This document shows, in pieces, positions 1 to 9,028 of a stretch of DNA of 33,879 bases. The stretch is taken from assembly GCA_025266875.1 (NCBI GenBank), contig JALLLT010000110.1:1-33879 (forward strand), given 5' to 3'. Position 1 is the stretch's first letter. Every line of letters begins with the position of its first letter. This DNA comes from Fennellomyces sp. T-0311. Its lineage: Eukaryota; Mucoromycota; Mucoromycetes; Mucorales; Lichtheimiaceae. A model generated the notes under the pieces. That model did not search any database, had not been told where the DNA came from, and saw only the letters and a program-made list of their open reading frames with translations. A program made the translations under genes and the position numbers.

Positions 1-88
1 CTCTAACCATCATGCTATATATATATAACAAGTATTATACACCTCAGGATCTTGACAGACGATAACTGCGACTGCGTGACTGTACTTT

Positions 89-352
89 TTGACGGCTGAC
101 GCTAGTTTGGACTTTAACTGTTTAAACAAATGGGGACACCACCTTGACGTCAAGCGCTTTACTATCTTCACGGATAACAGAGCTCTGTCATCACTCCGAA
201 CCAATATGAACCTGAACAAACGACAAGCACGCTGGTTGGAACTATTTATGACATATTCTTGGGATATACACCACATACCCCGGGAAAGGAACAATGGTGC
301 AGATGCCTTGAGCAAGCGTCCACCATCAAAACCCTCAAATCCAGAAACTTAA
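89..352 (+). pseudogene. Ty3/gypsy RNase H, C-terminal part
   Basis: The translation shows the typical end of a Ty3/gypsy RNase H domain: a FTIFTDNRALSSL block (the catalytic Asp is in FTD), then LNKRQARWLELF, then IHHIPRERNNGADALSKR, where the NNGADALS stretch holds the last catalytic Asp. The frame is closed by TAA at 350-352. The same frame then reads on into the integrase zinc-binding region, so the stop is probably a nonsense mutation in a formerly continuous pol. The ends are set by what is recognisable; the true start is upstream of the window. Confidence 0.85.
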
Positions 353-1482
353 AGAGAGCTTCAAGAAGTGTACTTGTTGCACAAGCAATCTCAAATTGAG
401 GACCAAGTCAAGGAACATTATAACAATGACGAGTTTACCAAAGATATCATTGCTAAGATCCGAACAGAACTCGAGGTTCCAAACTTTACAATGGAAGATC
501 AGCTATTGTACCGTCACGTAGATGGAGAGAATCGTCATCAGTTGTGTATTCCTAGAATGCCAACAATTCTCTTGAGCATATTGCATGATTTGCATGATGC
601 CCCATCTGCTGGCCATAGAGGAATTGATGCCACTATTGAGCGGGTTGAACGGCAATTCTATTGGCCAAACATTGCTAGGTCTGTGCGTCATTACATCACA
701 ACCTGTGATAGTTGTCAAAAAAACAAGGGTACAAACAAGAGACCAGCTGGCCTGATTCAGCCATTAGAACCAGCTCAGGAACGTTGGGAGTCGATATCAA
801 TGGACTTCATTACCCAGTTACCTGAGTCAAGTAATGGGTATGATGCTATCGCTGTATTTGTGGACTGCTTCTCCAAACGAGCACACTTTGAACCATGCCA
901 TACAACTGACACGGCTGAGGAATTTGCACATCTGTTTCTTCGTGCCATCGTTCGTCAACATGGTTGGTGCAAATCTATCGTCTCTGATCGAGATCCCAAG
1001 TTTACTTCAAGATTTTGGACGGCTCTCTGTTCTCATATGCAAATCACTCAACGAATGTCTACAAGTATGCATCCTCAGACTGACGGTCAGACTGAGCAGA
1101 CAAATCGAACCTTAGAGGACTTGCTACATCATTATGTTGCTTTTGATCAGCATGATTGGGACTTATGGCTACCGGTGGTGGAGTATACATACAATAATAC
1201 TCGTCAAGCATCTATCCAGATGACGCCATATTACTGTGATCTTGGTAGATATGTTTTGACCCCAACTTACCAAAGCCAGAGTTCAAGTAATAAAGCTGCA
1301 GACCAATTAGCTATACGGCTCAAGGATATTGGTGTCAAGGTACTGGAGAATATCAAGGCTGCTGCATCAAGACAAGAGCTATATGCAAATGACAAGCGAC
1401 GCAAAGTTGAGTTTGAGGTTGGACAGGAAGTCTTAGTCGATCAAAGATTCCTGAACCCGCTGAACTATCCTCAGACAGCTAA
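353..1482 (+). pseudogene. Ty3/gypsy integrase, zinc-binding and catalytic core
   Basis: This is the integrase part of pol, in the same frame as the RNase H remnant. An HHCC zinc module reads H-x3-H (with AGHRG following) and then CDSC. The rve core follows, with D at 803-805 (MDFITQLP), D at 986-988 (VSDRDPKF) and E at 1094-1096 (TDGQTEQTNR). The last two are separated by 35 residues, the classic DD35E spacing, so the catalytic triad is intact. The frame stops making sense at 1483, where Harbinger A begins just after the Ala-Lys codons. It resumes in frame at 4388 with the GPYKIL and chromodomain region. The integrase itself would still encode an intact active site, but the protein is split and an upstream TAA at 350-352 precedes it. 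Confidence 0.9.
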
Positions 1483-1511
1483 GGGTGCTCTCATTATGCT
1501 CCGAACAGAGA
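1483..1511 (+). repeat. Harbinger A left terminal inverted repeat
   Basis: It matches the reverse complement of 4356-4384 with a single mismatch and is preceded by the target duplication TAA at 1480-1482. Confidence 0.93.
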
Positions 1512-1643
1512 ACTCCATTTCCAAAATTGATGATGGGAAATAATTTTTCCATTGCACCTTCCAAAATTAGGCTTCGCGGATGTCTCCTACTTTGGTAACT
1601 GCTTCTCGGTGGAAATACCACCGCGAAGACTCGCTCGGATCGA

Positions 1644-1650
1644 TATAAAA
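1644..1650 (+). promoter_or_regulatory. TATA box of the Harbinger A transposase gene
   Basis: The string TATAAAA lies inside the element about 125 bp upstream of the ATG at 1773. The mirror gene on the minus strand also has a TATA box, so the two ends of the element both look like promoters. Confidence 0.5.
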
Positions 1651-1772
1651 GGAAACTGTCACTTCTTCTGTGCTTTAAAACGCGATCAGAGTATTACAAA
1701 ATATATGCCTCTTGTTTCTCATTGTCTCTCTATCTTCTTCTACTATTTTTTTATTACCAACATTTCTTCACT

Positions 1773-3225
1773 ATGAACAACAACAGCATTCCACCGCCAA
1801 TTCTGATCCAACGTCCCAGACGTAATAATGCTGCAGAAAGAAGACGCCGTCGAGCAGCATTTATGCAACGGCTAACAGAACTTATTGCGCCATCAGTACA
1901 GGCTATCCGCTTTATTGATGCGAGCATTGTCGCAGCTTTTGCAAGCTCACCTCACCACTTTCGTGCAGCAAAAGTTAGCCGAACGCATGGTGCGCAATTC
2001 TGGACATTGACGCATCCAAACCTGAATGACGACGATGGCTATGACAGTTACAGATGGCATTATCGCATGAAGAAGTCAACTTTGGAATGGCTTATCAGTA
2101 CCTTGTCGACGCACGAAGCATTTGCCTCGGACTCTCCTCGAATGACCCCAGTGTATATTCAAGTCTGCTGTGCGGTGTGGCGTTTCGCAAACACTCATGT
2201 TGGATACCGCATGTTCGAAACGCAATTTGGTTTGAGCCAAGGATCGTATCACAACTTCACGATGCGATTCCTAAATGCCATCTGTGACGTTCACCGACAG
2301 CAGATCAGATGGCCAAGCACACCAGAAGAAGCACAGCAAGCTGCCCAAGCCTTTTCGGCACCTACTGGTTTAGCGAGCACCAATGATGCAGGCAGAAGAT
2401 TACAAGGAGCCATCGGAGCCATGGATGGCAAACTCATTGTAATCCACAAGCCTGCTAGCAATGGACAGCGCTTCTGGGATCGTAAATTGCACCATTCCAT
2501 CAACTTACTTGCTGTTTGTACTGCTGATGGGAGATTCTCATATATAGAAGCTGGTCAATCAGGTATTGTCAATTATGTATTATAATATCGATATATTACT
2601 CAGCCTAATGTATTTTCAAATCAATCTATAAGGTCGAACCCATGATGCACGTACGTTTGCCAATAGCTCTCTCAATACGAAGCTAATAAACGAAACTGAA
2701 CAATGGTGCCCAAATGGAACATATATCCTTGCCGGTTAGTATTTCAAGCATTCTGTGTTTTAATGAATATTACTGACATGAAGCTGTTTGTACTTGAAAG
2801 ACTCTGCATATCCACTACGACCCACGATAATGGTGCCCTATTCACGGACAGCAACAGATCTTGCCGAGAAGAAGTTCAACTTTGTCCACTCTTCCATGCG
2901 TATGGCTATTGAACGAGCCTTCGGTTGCCTTGTTTCTCGTTGGAGATTCCTACGCCATTACCTTTATCTTAAGGATCATGAGCGATTGACATTGGCAATA
3001 TATGCATGCTGTATATTGCACAATATCTGCATCGAACGGCATGATCCTCATTCCAATGAACTTTTTCCATTGAATACGGAAGAAGATGAAGGCACGGGAC
3101 GCATTTCGGTAATGGGTTCAGGACACCAGCGCGGTGCTGGAGACACTGCGTCGTTGCGTCAGCAAGGTGTCGCAGTACGCGATAGATTAAGAGATGAATT
3201 GTATGAAGCCAGTCGTAGATTGTAG
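1773..3225 (+). CDS. PIF/Harbinger transposase (DDE_Tnp_4), 3 exons, 438 aa
   Basis: The enzyme would cut and rejoin the Harbinger A ends in the nucleus. Exons are 1773-2562, 2633-2734 and 2801-3225; both introns (70 and 66 nt) are GT-AG and in phase 1, and the splice restores one frame of 439 codons including stop. The DDE triad is visible: D218 in GAMDGKLIVI, D298 in ILADSAYPLRP (its codon is split by intron 2) and E335 in MAIERAFGCLVSRW, with 36 residues between the last two. The N terminus is Arg-rich. The middle exon is exactly 102 nt, as in the Harbinger B transposase, so the gene structure is conserved between families. AATAAA follows the stop. ATG 1773 is the first Met in frame with the conserved protein. 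No lesion is seen. Confidence 0.9.
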
Positions 3226-3276
3226 TAAAATAAAACAAACATTATAAAAAGTTAAGTAGAAGTTAAACAAAGTCAT

Positions 3277-4116
3277 TTATTGATCATCATTATTATCGAC
3301 TTGCTCTGCTTCAGTACCGCTTGTGCTTCCATTGTTTGGCCCACCACTGTTGCCAGGGCGACCAAAAAGTTCCCTCAGTGTCTGAAGGTACTCCGAATGG
3401 CGTCGGTTTTCCGCTGCCTCAAAATCTCGTGCACGACGGTCCTCTGCCTCCTCAAACCGACGGAAAGACTCGCCAATACTGGCTATCAGACGATCCATCT
3501 GCTGGTTAGCATTTTCGAGGACCTGCTCTTGGAACGCGGTGGTTCGGCGTCGTTGTGCTGGCCGCTCATTAACTCCATCCTCGTCGTTGCGTTGTCTGTT
3601 CCGAACAAGGCCACTGATGGAGTCCATGGTGGCTGGTGGAACAATTGCTGGATCGCTGCCGACAATGCTATCCATGGCATCATAATATTCCCATCGTTCT
3701 TGACCAGGAGGGCCATTCTCGCCAGATTGGTCTTGCACCACGGTCCGAACATCGCGGTAGATGTCTACCAAATCACCCCACTTCTTTTGCAAGGCTTCCT
3801 TTGAGCGGCCCACAGGATCGGTTTGGGTATACACCTGTTCAATCTGGTCCCAGATGGCTCCCTTGGCTCGCGTTTCGATCGTGCTTATAAGTGTGTCATA
3901 TCTAGCACTGACAGCATCTATCAATGCTTCGACATGACCATCTTCCCATCTGCGATTGGGTGCTCTCGCAGCGGAAGCAGAAGTGCTTGATGATGGTAAT
4001 GCCTCTGCAGGCTGTTGCTGCTGCTGAGGTTGAGGTTGTTGCTGCTGCTCTTGCTGTTCCTGACGGGGATTCCACATTACAATGTTGAAGGTGGCATTGG
4101 TGTTGTTGTTACGCAT
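3277..4116 (-). CDS. Harbinger A Myb/SANT-like partner protein, 279 aa
   Basis: In PIF/Harbinger elements a second gene encodes a Myb/SANT-like DNA-binding protein that helps the transposase reach the nucleus and the element ends. Here a single open frame starts with ATG at 4116. A Gln-rich stretch (about residues 16-38) precedes a trihelix-like region RRWEDGHVEALIDAV ... IWDQIEQV ... KKWGDLVDIYRDV with regularly spaced Trp. Then comes NGPPGQERWEYYDAM and a C-terminal charged, probably coiled segment rich in Glu and Arg. The Harbinger B partner has the same NGPP...WE-aromatic-YD signature. The gene is convergent with the transposase. Its TAA stop sits inside AATAAA. The function is by family analogy; DNA binding is not shown. 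Confidence 0.8.
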   Translation of the reverse strand: MRNNNTNATFNIVMWNPRQEQQEQQQQPQPQQQQQPAEALPSSSTSASAARAPNRRWEDGHVEALIDAVSARYDTLISTIETRAKGAIWDQIEQVYTQTDPVGRSKEALQKKWGDLVDIYRDVRTVVQDQSGENGPPGQERWEYYDAMDSIVGSDPAIVPPATMDSISGLVRNRQRNDEDGVNERPAQRRRTTAFQEQVLENANQQMDRLIASIGESFRRFEEAEDRRARDFEAAENRRHSEYLQTLRELFGRPGNSGGPNNGSTSGTEAEQVDNNDDQ

Positions 4117-4188
4117 GTTAAAGATCACAAAAAGTTCAAAGAGATAGATAAAAATAACTTTTATTCAACATTATCGTCGCTCTGCACC

Positions 4189-4195
4189 TTTTATA
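4189..4195 (-). promoter_or_regulatory. TATA box of the Harbinger A Myb-like gene
   Basis: On the minus strand this reads TATAAAA, about 75 bp upstream of the ATG at 4116. Confidence 0.5.
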
Positions 4196-4355
4196 TGCAA
4201 TCGGGCGCGTCAATGCTTAAGGAAAAGAGAAAAAAATCGCATATTCGTTCATCAATTTGGTTGATGTACAGAAAAGGAAAATCTCTCTGTTCGGTGCGCC
4301 TTTTTGGATGATCTGACCGGAGAGGACTTTAAAATAGTTTGAATCCATTTTCGTC

Positions 4356-4384
4356 TCTCTGTTCGGAGCAAAATGAGAGCACCC
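4356..4384 (-). repeat. Harbinger A right terminal inverted repeat
   Basis: It is the inverted partner of 1483-1511 and is followed by the target duplication TAA at 4385-4387. Confidence 0.93.
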
Positions 4385-4387
4385 TAA

Positions 4388-4922
4388 GAAAAAACTTGCT
4401 GCCAAATTTGCTGGACCTTACAAGATTCTTCCTCGAGTTGGACCTGTTGCTTACAAACTCGCTCTGCTGCACAATATCAAAGCACACCCTGTTTTCCATG
4501 TTAGCACCCTCAAGATATATCATGCACCGACGGATAGACGTCGGCCAGAGCGACCACCACCTGTACTCATCAATGAACAAGAGGAATATGAGGTCGCCAC
4601 AATTCTGGACAAGCGTAAACATCATGGCCACATCAAATATCTGGTGCTATGGAAAGGTTATCCTGTAGATGAAGCCACCTGGGAAAAGAAGCAGAATATG
4701 ATAAACAGCATGAGGTTTATTGATGAATATGAGCAAGCACATGCTCAAAGCTCAAAACAAGCTCAAGTACACGATGCAAGTTACATGGGCAACAAGAAGA
4801 AACCACCAGTTGCACGATCTGGCACCATACGATATCCGTTATCTTGTGGACCTGGCAAAACCAAGGTGAAGTTCACCTGTACGACAGGTGCACCTGACGA
4901 AGGCAACATGCCTTCACTGTGA
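4388..4922 (+). pseudogene. Chromovirus integrase C-terminal region and chromodomain (end of pol)
   Basis: This continues the integrase frame broken at 1483. It begins with KKLAAKFAGPYKIL and VGPVAYKLAL, the usual region after the integrase core, followed by HPVFHVSTLK. A chromodomain follows: YEVATILDKR, IKYLVLWKGYP and EATWEKKQNM, then a FIDEYEQ helix. Chromodomains of this clade bind methylated histone H3 and can guide integration to heterochromatin. The stop is TGA at 4920-4922, 19 bp before the polypurine tract. The segment itself is intact; pol as a whole is interrupted by Harbinger A. Confidence 0.9.
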
Positions 4923-5451
4923 CCATTTCCCCTTGTTTGTCGAGGGGGGAGAAATGATGGAAATTGGGCAAATGACTATGACCTTGAAAAGCTACATTTG
5001 GAAGACCTTGACCCTGTGCACCGACTGGCTCAGAAGTATTGCTATGTAATGACCTGGATGAAACGGATTCTTGACCTACAGGCCGAAGTGGAGGTGATAT
5101 CAATGGAGCAGGAATCTCTGGCTCTCGAGCATGAAGGGCAGGATTTGGACGCCTATACCTGCTGGCAATGGACCCAGCATCATCAGAAGAGTGCACCGAG
5201 TATACTCGTGACGCTGACGATTCAGAAGAACCACCCAACTCGTCCTCACCATCCGACTCATGGTCAACTAAGGGAGCCTGGGGTACCCTAGAAAGGAGCC
5301 TAGCCGAACGTCTTGATGCTACAGGAGCAGGGCGAGAACCAGAAGAAATATGATCATCTGAGACGTCTTGAGAATGGAAGCCCTCATCCATTGCCATGAA
5401 AACCACTTCAAAATTAGTCTGTCCAGATTGATCTATTGAAGTATTCAGCAT
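4873..5451 (-). other. Antisense reading frame in the LTR, Ser/Glu-rich, 192 codons
   Basis: An open frame on the minus strand starts ATG at 5449-5451 and reads through most of the first LTR part into the end of the pol region. The protein would be low-complexity and charged (SRRSARLLSR, DHESDGEDELGGSSESSAS, SSDDAGSIASRYRR), with no domain I recognise. The last 30 or so codons overlap the polypurine tract and pol stop, so they are probably not natural coding sequence. It may be the 3' part of the gene whose 5' part is at 9029-9514, with Harbinger B copy 1 between them. The two frames do not join directly: a TAG precedes the insertion point and the phase differs. An intron or decay would be needed to explain this. 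Confidence 0.3.
4942..4954 (+). other. Polypurine tract of the left chromovirus
   Basis: A run of G and A (GAGGGGGGAGAAA) lies directly before TGATGG, the start of the 3' LTR. This is the expected place and composition for the plus-strand primer of a Ty3/gypsy element. Confidence 0.75.
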
Positions 5452-5464
5452 ATCAGAACTCTTA

Positions 5465-5492
5465 GGGTCCTCTCAAGCCTACAATTAACGCC
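5465..5492 (+). repeat. Harbinger B copy 1 left terminal inverted repeat
   Basis: Inverted partner of 8998-9025, 27 of 28 bases matching, preceded by the target duplication TTA. Confidence 0.93.
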
Positions 5493-5695
5493 GCAAAATG
5501 ATGCCCAAATATGGTTATGATATCAGAATTACTAATTGCGGTAATAAAAAATGGTGGCTTAAAAAAAGAGGTTGGCACCTCTTTTTTTCATGCGAAATTA
5601 CCTTTTTCGGTTATGCTATAATGACTAATGAGCGCGTTCCTGTAAAAAATAAAGCTTTTTATCTTTTCTTCATCATTTATCGAAATTAGTCTGCA

Positions 5696-6937
5696 ATGTC
5701 TGGAATCCCCGGTACAAATGTATTCAGTCTAGCCACAGGCATGTCTCGCGGAAGTCGTGGTGGACGTGGAAGTCGTGGTGGACGTGGAAGTCGTGGTGGA
5801 CGCGGTGGACGCGGTGGTCGCCAGACAGCGTCCGTTACTCCTGGCCTGTCTGTTGCAAGCCGCGACAGTACCCCAGTTGTTGATGGTGCTTATGACGACT
5901 TCTCGGCTTCGGATGCCAACGGGAACATCCATTGGAATCCAGTCGCGATCTCTGCCCTCTTAAGCGCCATGGCAAGCAGATTCATGCAGCTTAAGAACGG
6001 CACCCCTGCGCAGCAAGCTGGCATTTGGCGCGATCTTGTTGCCACCATGAAGACGGAGCTCGAGCTGGAGCCACAGACGAACGACATAGTGACCTTTCTT
6101 TCCCTTGTTGACACCAACAAGGTGAAAAACAAGTGGAACGCAATGACGCGCCACTACAACAACATCCGTGCATTGCGTATGCGACCCACTGGTGTCAATG
6201 GCCCCCCTCCCTCTCTTGACTGGGAGTTTTATGATGATATTCATAAAATTCTCTTGCCGGACCCCTCGATCAATCCTGAGTTCGTAATTCAGTCGATGGA
6301 TTATGGCGCTACTGGCGCTAGCTTGGTCACTGAGCGCGAAGATGTCAACGAGGCATCTGATGCATCAGCACCCGCTTCGCCATCTGCACCTGCACCTGCA
6401 TCGCTACCATCACCATCTCCAGCACCTGTTTCAACACAGGAAACTGTGTCAAGACGCACCACTGGGCAGGTTGGAATTGGGCGCGGACGACGCACGGTTT
6501 TGGATATCGCCGAAGTTCGTAATGCTTTGTGTGAGAACAACCTCCAGTTCAAACGCATTGCAGAAGACGTATCAAGGAACCTTGTGTCCGACTTGCGCAC
6601 TGAGCACGATGAACAGCGCTGCAAGAGAAAACGGGACTTGCTGGAGTTCGAGGATCGCCAGCAAATGCGTCGCCAGCTGGACCGCCAGCAGAGGCACTCC
6701 CACCACGCGGCAAATGCTGCAAGGCTCGATCGCCTCATTGCAATTGGCGAAGAGATAGCTGCAATTGCCCGTCGACGAGCTGAGAACCGTCGCTCATACA
6801 GAGCAAACTCTGAGTACAGCTCGTACGATGAAGAGATCATCTCTGTTGGCGAGGAGGGCATTGTTGACGAGGAAAGCATTGTTGATAATGAAGATGCTGC
6901 CAGTGCCAATGTCGCTTCTGATGGTACCCAAGAATAA
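5696..6937 (+). CDS. Harbinger B Myb/SANT-like partner protein, 413 aa
   Basis: This is the presumed DNA-binding partner of the Harbinger B transposase. It opens with a run of Ser-Arg-Gly-Gly-Arg-Gly repeats encoded by 18-bp units (about 5744-5822), an RGG-type segment that may bind nucleic acid. The trihelix-like region follows (HWNPVAISALLSAM, GIWRDLVATM, VKNKWNAMTRHYNNI), then VNGPPPSLDWEFYDDI, the same signature as in the Harbinger A partner. Next come an Ala/Ser/Pro linker and a long Arg/Glu/Gln-rich probably coiled segment (about residues 260-360), ending in an acidic tail. The gene is convergent with the transposase, 270 bp apart. The stop codon lies within AATAAA. The role is by analogy with other PIF/Harbinger second genes. 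Confidence 0.8.
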   Translation: MSGIPGTNVFSLATGMSRGSRGGRGSRGGRGSRGGRGGRGGRQTASVTPGLSVASRDSTPVVDGAYDDFSASDANGNIHWNPVAISALLSAMASRFMQLKNGTPAQQAGIWRDLVATMKTELELEPQTNDIVTFLSLVDTNKVKNKWNAMTRHYNNIRALRMRPTGVNGPPPSLDWEFYDDIHKILLPDPSINPEFVIQSMDYGATGASLVTEREDVNEASDASAPASPSAPAPASLPSPSPAPVSTQETVSRRTTGQVGIGRGRRTVLDIAEVRNALCENNLQFKRIAEDVSRNLVSDLRTEHDEQRCKRKRDLLEFEDRQQMRRQLDRQQRHSHHAANAARLDRLIAIGEEIAAIARRRAENRRSYRANSEYSSYDEEIISVGEEGIVDEESIVDNEDAASANVASDGTQE

Positions 6938-7207
6938 ATTTTTGTTTTTGTTTTAAAAGTGCAAGTGGTAGGTATAACATATAATCATAGAGCAAAAAAG
7001 ATGATACTTCAAATGAAAGCTGATGACGCGAGATGAATGATACCTAATAATATGAATAAGGTATGTAAACTATCTTACACATAGTAGTTTATCATACGGT
7101 ATATAATTTAGTCCAGGTTATCCAATATAAAGTACTATAGATACGATACTCCTCTTATATTTATTATAAAGAGAATTTTCTTTACGTACCATTTATTATA
7201 GACTCAC

Positions 7208-8840
7208 CTATGTAGATCTTGCTCCTGGAACAACACTTTCAAGAATGCATTGGCGCACTCGCCGGCCTTGTTCCCAAAGGCTGTTCTGATGATTCATGAT
7301 TTGAGCAGCTGACAAGCTCTCAAGTGAAGTGCTTCCAGACTCGTGAATAGAATCATATTCAATAAATGATTCAAATTCATCTTCATCATCTGACAACACT
7401 TCACCGCGCTGTCGAGCTGCGCTTCTTCTTTCCTCACGTTCTTCTGGCGTCTCTTCGATGTCATTCGCGTCTATACAGATGTTGTGTAATACACAACAAA
7501 CGTATATGGTTCTTGATAACCGTTGCAAGTCGAGCATGTATAGATGCTTCCAGCTCGTTCGGAAGCGAGACGTCAGGGCAGCAAACGAATGCTCGACTTT
7601 CATGCGAGTGCTGGAATGGATCTTGTTGAACCGTCTGTGATACTGGTTCTGGGTGTTATTAGGAAAACCAGTAATCACAGTTGGCATTAAAGGAAAGGCG
7701 GCATCTATAGCAACACATCCTTAGACATGGCACACTATAACATTAACTGATAACGCAGTGTATTTACCTGCAACGATGTACGTGTCGCCCATACACATAC
7801 GATCCGGCATATCAACCAAGTTAGAGTACAGTGTACTCGACTTGAAGGAACGAGCGTCATGTACACGGCCTATATTTCATATCGAAGTTAATTTTGTAAA
7901 TATTTAGAATGGCTTTCTATGACGTACCACTTTCACCAGCCTTGACGAATGTGAATCGCGTTTTGGAATCGCAGACGGCAAGCAGACTCAAGGACGCGTT
8001 ACCTTTTCTGTCGATGTACATATTCCCGTGCTTGCTTGGCTTTTGGATGTTAACAAGCTTGCCGTCTATCGCACCAATGACGTTGGGCAGACGGGGGCTG
8101 TTGCGGCCACCAAGGCGTTCAAATCCGCGAGCGATAGATTTGGCGCGTTGCAGGTCATCAATTGGCCAGGTGATTTTGCGCTCACCAATGCGCTGCATTG
8201 CACTTAGGAATCTGTTCGTAAAATTGTTGTACGAACCATCGGAAATGCCTAGCGTAGCTTGGATGATCCGAAAGCCGTACAAGGAATTTGCGAAGCGCCA
8301 TAGGACGGCAGCCGCTTGGATAGCCACAGGATATCCATCTTGTTCGATCGATCCAGCATACTCAAGACACGATGAAAGCTCGTTTACAAGCACCTCAAAT
8401 GCCGCCAAGGTCATGCGATAGTGTGTCTTGAAACGCTTTCGCTCGCTGATATCTGTGTCGTTAAGACGTGGATGTTCGATCACCCACCAACGATTCACTT
8501 CGTATGCACGCGGTTGACGTTGTGTTCTCGTTGGCATTGCTGACACAAAAATAGGTGATGCCCAAAAAATCTCGTAAAAAATGTTTTGGTGGGCCATCCT
8601 GTTTCGAAGCACTGCCTCCATGGTGAGCTGTCCAATAAGCTCGAACGGAATTTCGTCAATCATGTGCGATTGCCAAACGAGATGAACGAATTCTTGATCT
8701 TCCATCTCTTCTTCATCTCGCAAATCATCTTCAAGTTGCTCTTCTTCAGAGATAATAGTCTCAGCAGCCGCAATAACGATCTGATGGTACAGAATGAGGC
8801 TTTCGGTATTGAATTTGCTAAGTTGTTGGTTGTTGATCAT
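7208..8840 (-). CDS. PIF/Harbinger transposase (DDE_Tnp_4), 3 exons, 503 aa
   Basis: This is the family B transposase. Minus-strand exons are 8840-7928, 7869-7768 and 7704-7208; both introns are GT-AG and phase 1, giving 504 codons including stop. The N terminus is acidic (about residues 26-50). The DDE triad is D259 in GAIDGKLVNI, D339 in the motif GDAAFPL (codon split by intron 2) and E376 in RMKVEHSFAALTSRF, again 36 residues apart. The central block WRFANSLYGFRI ... GSYNNFTNRFLSAM parallels WRFANTHVGYRM ... GSYHNFTMRFLNAI of the family A enzyme. The 102-nt middle exon is also shared. No frame lesion is visible, so it could be functional. ATG at 8840 is the first in frame. Confidence 0.9.
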
Positions 8841-8997
8841 TGTAAACGCGTAAAAAGCAGTAAAGACGCGTAGTTACGCGTTCCAGGCAGTTTAAATCAT
8901 GTTCACATCGTTATTCTCCGCTCTAATAAAATCATGTGATCATTCCTAAATGTAGTAATTTTCATCACTTCCTTAAAAGTCTATCGAGAAAAATTGG

Positions 8998-9025
8998 GGC
9001 GCTAATTGTAGGCTTGAGAGGACCC
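8998..9025 (-). repeat. Harbinger B copy 1 right terminal inverted repeat
   Basis: Inverted partner of 5465-5492, followed by the target duplication TTA at 9026-9028. Confidence 0.93.
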
Positions 9026-9028
9026 TTA

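Larger units (their letters stand above)
1483..4384. mobile_element. PIF/Harbinger DNA transposon, family A (2902 bp, complete)
   Basis: The ends form a terminal inverted repeat of about 29 bp with one mismatch, starting GGGTGCTCTCATT and continuing into TGCTCCGAACAGAGA (1483-1511 and 4356-4384). The element is flanked by TAA at 1480-1482 and 4385-4387, the 3-bp TWA target duplication typical of PIF/Harbinger. Removing the element and one TAA restores the chromovirus pol frame. Inside are a transposase gene on the plus strand and a Myb/SANT-like gene on the minus strand, convergent. Both reading frames appear intact, so this copy may still be active. Confidence 0.95.
5465..9025. mobile_element. 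PIF/Harbinger DNA transposon, family B copy 1 (3561 bp, complete)
   Basis: The ends carry an inverted repeat of 28 bp with one mismatch, beginning GGGTCCTCTCAAGCCTACAA. The target duplication TTA is at 5462-5464 and 9026-9028. The element holds a plus-strand Myb-like gene and a minus-strand transposase gene, convergent. It is nearly identical to copy 2 at 12925-28501: I count roughly ten base differences plus one 18-bp repeat unit. Both copies therefore moved recently. Both genes of this copy look intact, so it is a candidate autonomous element. Confidence 0.96.

Noticed and set aside
5498..5689. A 63-codon frame before the Harbinger B Myb-like gene, repeated at 14404-14595
   Set aside because: It is conserved only because the two element copies are almost identical. 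It contains low-complexity Phe/Lys runs and lies where the 5' untranslated region should be.
6301..6909. 202-codon minus-strand Ser/Arg-rich frame (also at 25777-26385)
   Set aside because: It is the reverse of the Glu/Arg-rich and Ala/Ser/Pro-rich segments of the Myb-like gene.
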